The notes: generated from the sequence alone by a model not told the origin. A stretch of 64,000 nucleotides of DNA from an uncultured Pelagibacteraceae bacterium (GCA_902612605.1 CACMDY010000002.1:1-64000); one strand, 5' to 3'; counted from the first letter of the stretch, positions 44,591 through 54,033 are shown. A program made the numbers and translations.

Positions 44591-45598
44591 ATGAAAATAT
44601 TAATTGTTACCGATGCTTATTACCCTCAAGTTAATGGTGTTGTAAGAACTCTCCACCAAACTGGTGAAATTCTTAAATCACAAGGTCAAACTATTGAATA
44701 TATTACTCCTCAACAATTTCTTACCATGCCCATGCCAAAATATAATGAAATTAGATTGTCCTTAAATGTTTGGCCCCGTGTAAGTAACTTAATTAAATCA
44801 ATTAAACCTGATGCAATACATATTGCAACAGAAGGACCCTTAGGGTTTATGGCACGAAGACATTGCATTAAAAATGGCTTAAAATTTACCACAAGTTTTC
44901 ACACAAGATTTGATAAATACATGAAACTTTATATGCCTATCATTCCAGCTAAATGGTCAGAAAAATTTTTATGCAATTTTCATAATAAAGCTGAAAGAAT
45001 TTTAGTAACAACAGAATCTATGCGTGAAGAATTAATTTCTTTAGGTATTGATAACAATAAAATGGTTACATGGACCAGAGGAGGTAATCATGGTGCATTT
45101 AAAAACCCCATTAAGAAAGACTTACCTTATAAAAGACCTATATGGATATATGTTGGAAGAGTTGCTGTTGAAAAAAATATCAAAGCATTTTTAGATTTAG
45201 ATCTTGAAGGTACTAAAATTATAATTGGTAAAGGTCCTGATTTAAACAATTTAAAAAAAAAGTTTCCAAAAGACATTTTTTTAGGTGAGAAAACAAATGG
45301 AGAATTAGCTTCTCATTTTGCATCATCTGATGTTTTTGTATTTCCAAGTAAAACAGATACGTTTGGTATAGTTGTCTTAGAGTCTTTAAATTGTGGCACA
45401 CCAGTCGCAGCTTACCCTGTACCGGGACCTAAAGATATATTAGGGGGTACTAATATTGATACTTTAGATAATGATTTGAAAACCTCTGCTTTAAAAGCTT
45501 TGAAGGTAAGTCGTCAAGATTGTCTTGATTTTGCAAAAAAATATTCTTGGGAGGAAACGGCAAAAATATTTTTTGAAAATATTTCACCTAATAATTAA
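44591..45598 (+). CDS. agt: GT4 glycosyltransferase, probable diacylglycerol glycosyltransferase (Agt)
   Basis: A 335-residue GT-B enzyme. The acceptor domain opens ILIVTDAYYPQVNGVVRTLHQTGEIL, with IHIATEGPLGFMARRHC and FTTSFHTRFDKY. The donor domain shows IWIYVGRVAVEKNIKAFL and the E-x7-E stretch FPSKTDTFGIVVLESLNCGTPVAAYPVPGP. This matches the SQD2/Agt-like branch that makes glycosyl-diacylglycerols. It follows plcP after 3 bases, so it should use the diacylglycerol that PlcP releases. The sugar donor (UDP-glucose or UDP-glucuronate in relatives) cannot be read from sequence. Confidence 0.85.
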   Translation: MKILIVTDAYYPQVNGVVRTLHQTGEILKSQGQTIEYITPQQFLTMPMPKYNEIRLSLNVWPRVSNLIKSIKPDAIHIATEGPLGFMARRHCIKNGLKFTTSFHTRFDKYMKLYMPIIPAKWSEKFLCNFHNKAERILVTTESMREELISLGIDNNKMVTWTRGGNHGAFKNPIKKDLPYKRPIWIYVGRVAVEKNIKAFLDLDLEGTKIIIGKGPDLNNLKKKFPKDIFLGEKTNGELASHFASSDVFVFPSKTDTFGIVVLESLNCGTPVAAYPVPGPKDILGGTNIDTLDNDLKTSALKALKVSRQDCLDFAKKYSWEETAKIFFENISPNN

Positions 45599-45632
45599 AG
45601 ACAATATACATTACATTTGTTAAAACATATTC

Positions 45633-46781
45633 ATGTTTTGGGCAGAGTTGATACTTATAGTTATAATAATCATTTTATTATATTTTTTATTTAAAAAAAA
45701 TATTAAGCCAGAAAACACAGCACCAGTTGTAAACAAGACTAATAAGGATGATTTAGGAAAAAGAGTAATTATTGAAGAATTAGAAGATCAATTCTTTGCT
45801 TTAGATAAATATAATTTAATCAAATATCTAAACAAAAGTGCAAAACAACGTTTTGGAGAAAACCTAATTGATAAAAATATTTCAAGTGTAATTAGAGATA
45901 CAAAATTATTAGAAACGATTGAAGAGGCTATCAAAGATCAAACTACAAAAAATGTCAATGTAGAAATAAATTTACCATCTTATCAACTTTACAAAATCTA
46001 TGTTATTCCTGGTCCGACCCATTTGTTTCCAGAAATAAACTCTGTCGTATTGTTTCTAAAAGATTTTACAGAAATAACAAAAGCACAAAAACTAAAAACT
46101 GATTTTGTTGCAAATGTGAGTCATGAATTAAGAACACCTTTAGTTTCGATTAAAGGTTCGTTAGAAACTATTCTTGGACCAGCTTCAAAAGACCAAGAGG
46201 CGCAAAAAAAATTTATGTCTATCATGTCTGATCAAGTATTAAGAATGGAAAACCTAATCAATGATTTATTGATTTTAAGTAGAATAGAATTGGAAGAACA
46301 TATCAAGCCGAATAAAATTGTGAGCTTAAATGATCTTTTTACAAATATTAAAAGTAACTTTGAATTAATTCTTAAAAAAAAGAAAATCAATTTACATATT
46401 GAACTTATGGAACCAACCTTAGTTTTTGGTGATAATGATAAATTGTTAACTGTATTTTCAAATTTAATTGATAATTCAATTAAATATTCACAAGATGGAA
46501 AAAATATATACGTAAAAAGTCAAATCAGTGAAGGTAAATTAATTGATAAAAATATTGCCATTATCATAAAAGATGAAGGTGTTGGAATACCTCACCAGCT
46601 AATTCCAAGAATAACTGAAAGATTTTTTAGAGTAGATACAGAAAAAAGTAAAAAGGTTGGTGGTACAGGTTTAGGTTTAGCTATAATGAAACATATTATA
46701 TCTCAACACAGAGGTGACTATGAGATTCTCAGTAAAGTTAATGAAGGTACTGAAATTAAGATATATCTTCCAACAAAATAA
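45633..46781 (+). CDS. phoR: Phosphate regulon sensor kinase PhoR
   Basis: Senses phosphate supply through the Pst/PhoU complex and phosphorylates PhoB. The 382 residues have one membrane helix (about 4-21) and a PAS-like domain (50-150, FFALDKYNLIKYLNKSAKQRFG). The H-box is FVANVSHELRTPLVSIKGS with His164. The ATPase domain has FSNLIDNSIKYS, DEGVGIP, ITERFFRVD and GGTGLGLAIMKHI. It lies between agt and the unknown secreted gene, away from phoB, which is at the far end of the cluster. Confidence 0.92.
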   Translation: MFWAELILIVIIIILLYFLFKKNIKPENTAPVVNKTNKDDLGKRVIIEELEDQFFALDKYNLIKYLNKSAKQRFGENLIDKNISSVIRDTKLLETIEEAIKDQTTKNVNVEINLPSYQLYKIYVIPGPTHLFPEINSVVLFLKDFTEITKAQKLKTDFVANVSHELRTPLVSIKGSLETILGPASKDQEAQKKFMSIMSDQVLRMENLINDLLILSRIELEEHIKPNKIVSLNDLFTNIKSNFELILKKKKINLHIELMEPTLVFGDNDKLLTVFSNLIDNSIKYSQDGKNIYVKSQISEGKLIDKNIAIIIKDEGVGIPHQLIPRITERFFRVDTEKSKKVGGTGLGLAIMKHIISQHRGDYEILSKVNEGTEIKIYLPTK

Positions 46782-46816
46782 TTAATTTAAAAAATTGTTT
46801 AAAATTAACTCTTATT

Positions 46817-46844
46817 CAACCAAGATTTAACAAATCTTTTGTTG
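46817..46844 (+). repeat. Imperfect hairpin between phoR and the unknown secreted gene
   Basis: CAAC and AAGATTT (46817-46828) pair with AAATCTT and GTTG (46832-46844) around an AAC loop, with a small internal bulge. It lies in the 94-base gap after phoR. It might be a weak terminator or leader structure; the T-rich tail expected of a terminator is only four bases. Confidence 0.35.
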
Positions 46845-46875
46845 ATTCGTATCTTAGTTTATTTAAAATTAATTT

Positions 46876-47484
46876 ATGATTAAGATATTACATAGTATTT
46901 TAATTATTATTTTTTTTTTAATGTCGATCATTACTAAAAGTAATGCATCAGATATTTCTACAATTTTAAGAAACCAGCAATTAACTGTTTTTGATATTGG
47001 TATCTTTAGATTACAGGAAGACTTAAAAAGTTCATATCCTGAAATAAAAAAACATAAAGATGTACCGTATGAAGATATATATATAGATGTTCTCAGTTCC
47101 TATTGGAGAAATACAGTAGATTTAATTGTTTCAATTCCAGTAAATGAAAATTTAAAAAAAGAGAACTACATGTCAGATTCATTGAGATGTCGAAACATAT
47201 TTAATTCTGTTAGAGATCATTTACTGAGAAATGAAAATATGAGTAATTATAGGTTTACTATGGCGACAAGCTATTTAACATCTATTTTTTCTACTCCTAC
47301 TAGTTGGCCAAAATGGCGTTATGACCAAAGTATTCTTGAGGAATTAGTTAATTTGGTAAAACTGGAAGTTGTCTTAAGACCAACCCCAGATCTTGCTTTT
47401 AAGGATAACGTAAATCCAGTTTCATGCAAAGGTGGTCTAGAAACTGAAAATAGTGAGATTATTGTCTCAATGAAATACAACTAA
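46876..47484 (+). CDS. Unrecognised secreted protein within the pho/pst cluster
   Basis: I do not recognise a family. The 202 residues start with a clear signal peptide (about 1-24, hydrophobic LHSILIIIFFLMSII, ending SNAS). The mature part has mixed helical character, many aromatic residues (YWRNTVDLIVS, TSWPKWRYDQ) and just two cysteines (LRCRNIF and VSCKGG), which could form a disulphide in the periplasm. No lipobox, metal-binding or catalytic motif is visible. It lies alone between phoR and pstS, on the same strand, and ends 109 bases before pstS. A phosphate-related periplasmic role is inferred from position only. Confidence 0.8.
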   Translation: MIKILHSILIIIFFLMSIITKSNASDISTILRNQQLTVFDIGIFRLQEDLKSSYPEIKKHKDVPYEDIYIDVLSSYWRNTVDLIVSIPVNENLKKENYMSDSLRCRNIFNSVRDHLLRNENMSNYRFTMATSYLTSIFSTPTSWPKWRYDQSILEELVNLVKLEVVLRPTPDLAFKDNVNPVSCKGGLETENSEIIVSMKYN

Positions 47485-47505
47485 AAAGTTAGGTTTTTAA
47501 CAAAA

Positions 47506-47523
47506 CTGTAATAATTCTGTAAT
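47506..47523 (+). promoter_or_regulatory. PhoB box upstream of pstS
   Basis: The bases CTGTAATAATTCTGTAAT match the E. coli-type Pho box CTGTCATAAATCTGTCAT at 15 of 18 positions and show the 11-base direct repeat with CTGTAAT half-sites. It lies 70 bases before the pstS ATG, on the coding strand, at a distance suitable for an activated promoter. Confidence 0.8.
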
Positions 47524-47593
47524 ATTAAAGATTCAATAAATTTATACGAGTCAGGCATCTTTTAATTAATAAATAACGAAAGGATTAAAGATA

Positions 47594-48625
47594 ATGAAAA
47601 AACTAACTATAGTGATTGCTTCTTTAGTTGCTCTATCAATAGCAACTGTTGCTCAAGCAAGAGATCAAATTAAGATAGTTGGTTCGTCTACAGTATTCCC
47701 TTACGCGACTGTTGTTGCTGAAAGATTTGGTGGTTCAGGATTCAAAACTCCTGTAATCGAGTCGACTGGTACTGGTGGAGGAGCTAAACTATTCTGTGCT
47801 GGTGTTGGTGAGCAACATCCAGATATTACAAATGCATCAAGAGCTATGAAAGACAAAGAGAAAGCCCTATGTAAGAAAAATGGTGTAAATGATATTGTTG
47901 AGATCGTAATTGGTAACGATGGTATTACATTAGCTTACAGCAAAGATGCAAAACCAGTAAACTTTACTAAAGAACAATTATATTTAGCATTAGCTGCTCA
48001 TACAGTAGTTGATGGTAAGTTAGTTCCAAATATTTATAAAACCTGGGACCAAATTGACCCTAGCTTACCAAAACAAAAAATTTCAGTAATGATCCCACCA
48101 GGAACATCAGGAACTAGAGATGCTTGGAATTCTTTAGTAATGAAAAAAGGTATGACTAAAGAAGCTAAAGCTCTTTATAAAGCAGGTTTTGAAGCTGGAA
48201 ATAAAAAATACAAAAAACCACAAAAACTTTACAGAGAAGATGGAGCTGCTATTGAAGTAGGAGAAAACGATAGTTTAATCATCCAAAAGTTAACTCAAGA
48301 TAAAGATATGTTTGGTTTCTTTGGTTTCAGCTATTTCTTAGCTGCTAAAGATAAATTACAAGCTGCTAGCATAGATGGTGGACAACCCTCTCTAGCGAGT
48401 ATTCAAGACTACAGTTATGCAGTTGCAAGACCATTATTTTTCTATGTGAAAAAAGCTCACGTTGGAGTAATCCCAGGATTACATGAGTTTGTGAAAGAAT
48501 TCACAACTAAGAAAGCTATTGGAAAAGGTGGTTACTTAGCAGATATTGGTTTAGTTCCATTAGACTCTAAGTTGTATAAAACAACTAGAACTAATGCTAC
48601 GAAGCTAGTTGCTATGGGTAATTAA
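47594..48625 (+). CDS. pstS: Phosphate ABC transporter, periplasmic phosphate-binding protein
   Basis: High-affinity phosphate capture in the periplasm. The 343 residues have a signal peptide (about 1-22, ending VAQA). The phosphate-binding loops follow: IVGSSTVFPYATVVAERF, ESTGTGGGAKLFCAG and IPPGTSGTRDAWNSLV. Its length and the IGNDGITLAYSKDA stretch fit the PstS group found in alphaproteobacteria. Expression is probably strong: a PhoB box and an AAAGGA ribosome site lie upstream, codon use is better optimised than in neighbours, and a terminator follows directly. Confidence 0.95.
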   Translation: MKKLTIVIASLVALSIATVAQARDQIKIVGSSTVFPYATVVAERFGGSGFKTPVIESTGTGGGAKLFCAGVGEQHPDITNASRAMKDKEKALCKKNGVNDIVEIVIGNDGITLAYSKDAKPVNFTKEQLYLALAAHTVVDGKLVPNIYKTWDQIDPSLPKQKISVMIPPGTSGTRDAWNSLVMKKGMTKEAKALYKAGFEAGNKKYKKPQKLYREDGAAIEVGENDSLIIQKLTQDKDMFGFFGFSYFLAAKDKLQAASIDGGQPSLASIQDYSYAVARPLFFYVKKAHVGVIPGLHEFVKEFTTKKAIGKGGYLADIGLVPLDSKLYKTTRTNATKLVAMGN

Positions 48626-48650
48626 TTATTACTCTGTTAACAAATAATTA

Positions 48651-48681
48651 AAAAAGGGGTCTTTTTAGACCCCTTTTTTTT
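48651..48681 (+). terminator. Rho-independent terminator after pstS
   Basis: A stem GGGGTCT (48656-48662) / AGACCCC (48667-48673) with a TTTT loop is extended by A/T pairs on both sides and followed by eight T residues. It separates pstS from pstC, allowing excess binding protein over permease, as at aapJ. Confidence 0.92.
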
Positions 48682-48716
48682 GAAATAAGAGTAAAGTCCT
48701 CAATAAAGGAGATTCT

Positions 48717-50102
48717 TTGAACTTAATATTGTTTATATTTATTGTTCTTCTGGGTTTCACAAGTTATTATTTTGGACGTAAAAAAGCATATACAATTCAA
48801 TCTACAAATAAAAGATTAACCGCATTACCACAATTTTATGGTTATTATCTTGCAATTTGGTGTGCAATACCAGCTTTTATAATTTTTTCTTTATGGGCAA
48901 TTTTTGAGCCCACAATTGTAAAACTATTAATCTTAAGTGATTATTCAAATCAAGGTTATCTTGATGATGAATTAAATTTAATTTACGAAAAAACAAAAGC
49001 ATTGTCTCGAGGACAATTTACCGGAGAAATTACACCTTTTATTGAGGCTTCAGCTGAAAAATATTTAAGTCTTCGATCAATAGCTCAAAGTTCAAAAGCT
49101 GTTATAGTATTATCTATAATTATTGCCTCTGTTGCTTACGCTTATAAAAAAATTTCATCTAATTCTAGAACAAGAGAACCAGTTGAAAAATTTTTGAAAG
49201 TAGTTTTATTTACAGCTTCTTTAGCTGCAATATTAACTACTGTTGGAATAGTATTTTCACTTATATTTCAAACTATAGATTTTTTTAAAGTAATTCCATT
49301 ATTTGATTTTGTCTTTGGAACTCATTGGTATCCTGCAAAAGCTTTTGTTAGAGATTCTTCAGAGGCTTTAGATCCGACAATGTACTCCGATACTTTTGGA
49401 GCAGTCCCTATTTTTGCTGGTACTTTTTTTATTGCTTTCATAGCTATGTGTGTTGCTATTCCTATTGGACTAATGAGTGGAATTTATTTGGCTGAGTATG
49501 CATCAGTTAAAGTTAGACAATACGCAAAACCTTTAATTGAAATTTTAGCTGGTATACCAACAGTTGTTTATGGATTTTTTGCTGCTCTAACAGTTGGACC
49601 TTTTTTAAAGGAAATAGGTAATAGCATGGGTTTAGACGTTTCAGCTGAAAGCGCTTTAGCGGCAGGCGGAGTAATGGGCATTATGATTATACCATTCATT
49701 TCAAGTTTAAGTGACGATGTGATTACAAGTGTACCTCAAAGTTTAAGAGATGGAAGTTACGCTATGGGAGCAACTAAATCAGAAACGATAAAAAAAGTTA
49801 TTTTTCCTGCAGCATTACCAGGTATTGTTGGTTCTATTTTATTAGGTGTTTCAAGAGCAATTGGAGAAACAATGATAGTTGTTATGGCCTCTGGTTTAGC
49901 TGCTAATTTAACTTTAAATCCATTAGAATCTACTTCAACAATTACAGCGCAAATTGTTGTAATATTAATTGGAGATCAAGCTTTTGGCGACCCAAAAACG
50001 CAAGCTGCATTTGCTTTAGGTATGTCATTATTTTTAGTAACGCTCTGTTTGAATATTGTGGCCTTAAGAGTAGTTAAAAAATATAGAGAAAAATATGAAT
50101 AA
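48717..50102 (+). CDS. pstC: Phosphate ABC transporter permease PstC
   Basis: Channel subunit of the Pst importer. The 461 residues carry an N-terminal extension with extra helices (usual in alphaproteobacteria). The core permease follows, with FGAVPIFAGTFFIAFIAMCVAIPIGLMSGIYLAEYA, EILAGIPTVVYGFFAALTVGP, the coupling loop DGSYAMGATKSETIKKVIFPAALPGIVG and SRAIGETMIVVMASG. The start is TTG at 48717, chosen because an AAGGA ribosome-binding site is 6 bases upstream and the protein begins in a helix as expected. It overlaps pstA by 8 bases. Confidence 0.94.
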   Translation: MNLILFIFIVLLGFTSYYFGRKKAYTIQSTNKRLTALPQFYGYYLAIWCAIPAFIIFSLWAIFEPTIVKLLILSDYSNQGYLDDELNLIYEKTKALSRGQFTGEITPFIEASAEKYLSLRSIAQSSKAVIVLSIIIASVAYAYKKISSNSRTREPVEKFLKVVLFTASLAAILTTVGIVFSLIFQTIDFFKVIPLFDFVFGTHWYPAKAFVRDSSEALDPTMYSDTFGAVPIFAGTFFIAFIAMCVAIPIGLMSGIYLAEYASVKVRQYAKPLIEILAGIPTVVYGFFAALTVGPFLKEIGNSMGLDVSAESALAAGGVMGIMIIPFISSLSDDVITSVPQSLRDGSYAMGATKSETIKKVIFPAALPGIVGSILLGVSRAIGETMIVVMASGLAANLTLNPLESTSTITAQIVVILIGDQAFGDPKTQAAFALGMSLFLVTLCLNIVALRVVKKYREKYE

Positions 50103-51363
50103 AAATAAAGAACAATTATTAAATAAAAGATATAAAGCTGAAAAGAGATTTCGATTATACGGTCAAAGTGCAATTTTTATGGCACTTTTATTTTTAACAA
50201 TCTTTATTTTTAAAATTTTTTCGACAGGCTATTCAGCCTTTCAAAAAACTTGGCTTATTGTTCCAGTTACTTTTGATGCTGAATTAATGATGTTAGAGCA
50301 GAATCCTTCTAAAGAGGATTTAAAAGATGCTGATTATTACGATATAGCATTAAAATCAATGGCTGATTTGGATCCAAATGCTAATGAGGATCAAGAAAAT
50401 GAGCTGAAGAGAATGGTCTCTTACTTTTTCGAAAGAGAGATTAAAAGGGAACTTTTAAACGACCCTTCATTAATTGGAAAAACTAAAGATGTTTATTTAA
50501 CTGCCTCAGATGATTTAGATCAAGTATTTAAAGGCAATTATCCAAGAGATTTACCTGAAGATCAAAGAAGAGTTACGGATTATCAATTAAAGATTTTTGA
50601 TCAACTTGTAGAACTAGGAAAAGTTGAAAGTAAATTCAATTTAAGTTTTTTTACATATCCTGATTCAAGAGAAGCTGAATTAGCTGGTATAGCAAGTTCA
50701 TTTATGGGATCAATATTTTCTATACTTGTTTGTTTAATGATAGCTTTTCCTGTAGCAGTTCTAGCAGCTATTTATTTAGAGGAATTTGCTCCTAAAAACA
50801 GATTTACTGATTTTATTGAGGTAAATATAAATAATTTAGCAGCAGTACCTTCAATTGTTTTTGGTCTTTTAGGACTGGGTATTTTACTTGCTGTATTTCA
50901 ATTACCTAGGTCAACACCTCTAGTCGGTGGAATAACTTTATCGTTGATGACTTTACCAACAATTATTATTGCTTGTAGAGCATCTTTAAAAGCAGTTCCT
51001 CCAAGTATAAGAGAGGCAGCACTTGCAATGGGTGCTAGTAAAATGCAAACTACAATGCATCATACAGTTCCGTTATCTATGCCAGGGACTTTATCCGGTA
51101 CAATAATTGGTTTGGCCCAAGCTTTAGGCGAAACCGCACCTTTGATATTGATTGGCATGGTGGCTTTTGTAAATACAATACCAGGATCTCCTTTAGATCC
51201 AGCTGCAAGTTTGCCAGTGCAAATTTATATTTGGGCAGAGAGCGCTGAAAGAGGTTTTGTCGAGAAAGTTTCTGCCTGTATTATGGTTCTATTAGGATTT
51301 TTAATTATAATGAACTTATTTGCACAAATAATTAGACATAAATTTGAAAAAAAATGGAGTTAA
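50095..51363 (+). CDS. pstA: Phosphate ABC transporter permease PstA
   Basis: Second channel subunit of Pst. The 422 residues include one N-terminal helix (about 23-45) and a large charged periplasmic insert (about 60-185). The core follows, with [57 protein letters not shown], the coupling loop [26 protein letters not shown] and [18 protein letters not shown]. The insert makes it longer than the E. coli protein, as in other alphaproteobacterial PstA. It is followed by pstB after one base. Confidence 0.94.
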   Translation: MNKNKEQLLNKRYKAEKRFRLYGQSAIFMALLFLTIFIFKIFSTGYSAFQKTWLIVPVTFDAELMMLEQNPSKEDLKDADYYDIALKSMADLDPNANEDQENELKRMVSYFFEREIKRELLNDPSLIGKTKDVYLTASDDLDQVFKGNYPRDLPEDQRRVTDYQLKIFDQLVELGKVESKFNLSFFTYPDSREAELAGIASSFMGSIFSILVCLMIAFPVAVLAAIYLEEFAPKNRFTDFIEVNINNLAAVPSIVFGLLGLGILLAVFQLPRSTPLVGGITLSLMTLPTIIIACRASLKAVPPSIREAALAMGASKMQTTMHHTVPLSMPGTLSGTIIGLAQALGETAPLILIGMVAFVNTIPGSPLDPAASLPVQIYIWAESAERGFVEKVSACIMVLLGFLIIMNLFAQIIRHKFEKKWS

Positions 51364-51364
51364 G

Positions 51365-52120
51365 ATGATAAAGATAAATTCAAAAAATGTAGATGTTTTC
51401 TATGGAAAAAAACAAGCTCTATTCAATATAAATTTAGATATTGAAGAAAATCAAGTTACAGCACTGATTGGGCCTTCAGGTTGTGGTAAATCTACTTTTT
51501 TAAGATGTCTAAACCGAATGAATGACGTTATTGATATATGTAGAGTAAAAGGGCAGATTATAATTAATGATTTTGATATCAATGATAAAAGTTGTGATGT
51601 TGTTAGATTAAGAGAAAAAATTGGTATGGTTTTTCAAAAACCAAATCCTTTTCCTAAAACTATTTATGAAAATATTTCTTATGGTCCAACAATTCATGGT
51701 ATGGCTCAATCAAAGAATGAAATGGATGAAATAGTTGAAACTAGCTTAAAAAAGGCAGCATTATGGGAAGAGGTGAAAGATAGACTTCATGAACCAGGTA
51801 CTGGTTTGTCTGGTGGTCAACAACAAAGATTATGTATAGCAAGGGCAATTTCAGTTAAACCTGAAGTTATTCTAATGGACGAGCCTTGTTCTGCTTTAGA
51901 TCCTATTGCTACAGCTCAAATAGAAGAACTAATTGATGAGTTAAAAAAAGACCATACTATTATAATAGTCACTCACTCAATGGCACAAGCTGCAAGAGTT
52001 TCTCAAAATACAGGTTTTTTTCACCTTGGAGAATTGATAGAACATGGTTCTACTGATAAAATATTTAAGAATCCAGAAAACAAAAAAACTCAGGATTATA
52101 TCACAGGGAGGTTTGGATAA
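51365..52120 (+). CDS. pstB: Phosphate ABC transporter ATPase PstB
   Basis: ATPase of the Pst importer and part of the PhoR signalling complex. I chose the ATG at 51365, behind a GGAG ribosome-binding site, over an in-frame TTG at 51344; this gives 251 residues beginning [14 protein letters not shown]. Walker A is GPSGCGKST (36-44). Then come the Q loop [17 protein letters not shown], signature [14 protein letters not shown], Walker [14 protein letters not shown] loop [12 protein letters not shown] and the PstB-specific C-terminal DYITGRFG. It overlaps phoU by one base. Confidence 0.96.
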   Translation: MIKINSKNVDVFYGKKQALFNINLDIEENQVTALIGPSGCGKSTFLRCLNRMNDVIDICRVKGQIIINDFDINDKSCDVVRLREKIGMVFQKPNPFPKTIYENISYGPTIHGMAQSKNEMDEIVETSLKKAALWEEVKDRLHEPGTGLSGGQQQRLCIARAISVKPEVILMDEPCSALDPIATAQIEELIDELKKDHTIIIVTHSMAQAARVSQNTGFFHLGELIEHGSTDKIFKNPENKKTQDYITGRFG

Positions 52121-52827
52121 TGACCGAAGCACCACATACAGTAAAGTCTTACGAAGAAGAACTTAAAAATTTAAATAGCAATATAATTAAAATGGGTGGA
52201 TTTTGTGAAGAAGCTTTGGGTAAAGCTATTCAAGCAATTACTACAAGAAATAGTGATAATGCTGAGGCAGTAATTAAAGATGATGAAAAAATTGATAAAT
52301 TTGAGACTTTAATTGAACAGCAAGTAGTAAATTTAATTGCTTTAAGACAACCTATGGCCATAGATCTTAGAGAAACAGTCACTGCTTTAAAGATATCTTC
52401 TGACCTTGAGAGAATAGGTGATTTAGCAAAAAATATTTCTAAAAGAACTCTTTTGTTAAATGAAAATTTACCAAAAAATTTAGTAGATGCTATTATAAGA
52501 GTATCTTCGGATGCTCAAAAACAATTGAAATCAATATTAGATGCATATTTAGAAAGATCTTCGAGTATGGCAATTAATGTATGGGAAAGCGACGAACAAA
52601 TTGATGATTTAACAAATTTATGCATGCAAGAAGTGATTAGATATTTAAAAGATAACGAAAATAACTTAAGTGATGGAACCCACTTATTATTTGTAACTAA
52701 AAATATAGAGAGAATAGGTGATCATACAACCAACATTGCTGAGCAAGTATATTATTTAGTTAAGGGAGAATATCTAGAGGGTGATCGACCAAAAGGCACA
52801 GAACCTATTGTTACTGGAGAAAAGTAA
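52120..52827 (+). CDS. phoU: Phosphate transport regulator PhoU
   Basis: Negative regulator that links Pst state to PhoR. The 235 residues are two similar three-helix PhoU repeats. Each has the metal-binding signature: KISSDLERIGDLAKNISKR in the first and FVTKNIERIGDHTTNIAEQVYY in the second. DEKIDKFETLIEQQVVNLIALRQP is also conserved. It lies between pstB (1-base overlap) and phoB (3-base gap), the standard order. Confidence 0.96.
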   Translation: MTEAPHTVKSYEEELKNLNSNIIKMGGFCEEALGKAIQAITTRNSDNAEAVIKDDEKIDKFETLIEQQVVNLIALRQPMAIDLRETVTALKISSDLERIGDLAKNISKRTLLLNENLPKNLVDAIIRVSSDAQKQLKSILDAYLERSSSMAINVWESDEQIDDLTNLCMQEVIRYLKDNENNLSDGTHLLFVTKNIERIGDHTTNIAEQVYYLVKGEYLEGDRPKGTEPIVTGEK

Positions 52828-52830
52828 AAT

Positions 52831-53514
52831 ATGTCGGCTCACATTTTTATAGCTGAGGACGAGGCTGCTATAATAACTCTACTAAAGTATAACCTTGAAA
52901 AAGAAGGTTACAAAGTAAGTTTCTGTGAAAATGGTGAAGATGCGCTTAAACAAATTAAAGATAAGCTTCCTGACTTAATATTAATGGATTGGATGTTGCC
53001 CGATTTGTCAGGCGTTGAAATATGTAAAAATTTAAAAAAAAACAAAAAGCATAATGACATACCAGTAATAATGTTAACAGCAAAAGGCGAGGAGGAGGAC
53101 AAATTAAGAGCTTTTGATACAGGTGCAGATGATTATGTAACAAAACCATTTAGTCAAAAAGAACTTAATGCAAGAATTAAATCTTTACTCAGAAGATCAA
53201 AACCACAATCCACCGTTGATGTTGTTGAGTTTACAGATCTAAAAATAGATAGAATAACAAAAAGAGTTTATAGAAATAACATTGAAATATCTCTAGGACC
53301 TACAGAATTTAAATTATTAGATTTTTTTATCAAAAATCCAAAAAGGGTATATTCAAGAGAACAACTCTTAAACAATGTTTGGGGAGAAAATATTTACGTT
53401 GAAACTAGAACTGTCGATGTGCATATCAGAAGATTAAGACAGGCTATTAATATAGATAATACTAAGCCTTTAATTAGAACTGTAAGATCAGCAGGTTATT
53501 CTTTAGAATCTTGA
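52831..53514 (+). CDS. phoB: Phosphate regulon response regulator PhoB
   Basis: Activates Pho promoters after phosphorylation by PhoR. The 227 residues have a receiver domain with acidic pair Asp10/Glu11, phospho-acceptor Asp53 (LILMDWMLPDLSG), VIMLTAKGEE and DDYVTKPF. A winged-helix DNA-binding domain follows, with LGPTEFKLLDFFIKNPKRVYSREQLLNNVWG and TVDVHIRRLRQAIN. The likely targets in this window are the repeats at 43749, 47506 and 59644. The 3' end overlaps the convergent SixA-like gene by 19 bases. Confidence 0.95.
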   Translation: MSAHIFIAEDEAAIITLLKYNLEKEGYKVSFCENGEDALKQIKDKLPDLILMDWMLPDLSGVEICKNLKKNKKHNDIPVIMLTAKGEEEDKLRAFDTGADDYVTKPFSQKELNARIKSLLRRSKPQSTVDVVEFTDLKIDRITKRVYRNNIEISLGPTEFKLLDFFIKNPKRVYSREQLLNNVWGENIYVETRTVDVHIRRLRQAINIDNTKPLIRTVRSAGYSLES

Positions 53515-54020
53515 AGGTCTTTAGGTCTTGTAAATTCTTTAATTAAACCATTTCCATCTAATTTATTCCATTCATTAAAATCAAAATAAATTTTTGCAAA
53601 TGCCGATGTCGGAAATTTGTAGTTTAATAATTTAAAATGGTTGTTGTTGTGATTTTTTGTCAGTGATCGTATTAGATTTCTAACAGTAGGTTCATGGTTA
53701 ATTAAAAGCACTGATTTATATTTTTTTGGTATTTTTTTTATTATATCTATAATTTTATCTTCACTTGATAAGTATAATTTTTTTGAAGAAATAATTTTTT
53801 TTGGTTTATCTATTTTTTTTAATAAAATTTTTAGGGTTTTCTTTGTTCTTTTTGATGATGAAAGTAATATGTAATCAAACTTATAATTTTTTTTAACAAA
53901 AAATTCACAAATCTTTTTTGCATTTTTCTCGCCACGCTTACTTAATGGTCTTTCATGATCATCAAGATTTGGGTGGTCCCAGCTAGATTTTGCATGACGC
54001 ATAACGTATAATTTAAGCAT
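53496..54020 (-). CDS. SixA-like phosphohistidine phosphatase (histidine phosphatase superfamily)
   Basis: A 174-residue branch-1 histidine phosphatase. LKLYVMRHAKSSWDH gives the catalytic His in RHA (8-10), followed by DHERPLSKRGEKNAKKI, YILLSSSKRTKKTLKIL (second Arg site) and LLINHEPTVRNLIRSL (second catalytic His). E. coli SixA dephosphorylates histidine phosphotransfer proteins; the substrate here is unknown. I use the ATG at 54020, since a longer frame to 54113 would run into ppk. The start lies only 13 bases from the divergent ppk start, and the tail overlaps phoB, so it is embedded in the phosphate cluster. Confidence 0.87.
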   Translation of the reverse strand: MLKLYVMRHAKSSWDHPNLDDHERPLSKRGEKNAKKICEFFVKKNYKFDYILLSSSKRTKKTLKILLKKIDKPKKIISSKKLYLSSEDKIIDIIKKIPKKYKSVLLINHEPTVRNLIRSLTKNHNNNHFKLLNYKFPTSAFAKIYFDFNEWNKLDGNGLIKEFTRPKDLQDSKE

Positions 54021-54033
54021 AAATTTTAAATAT

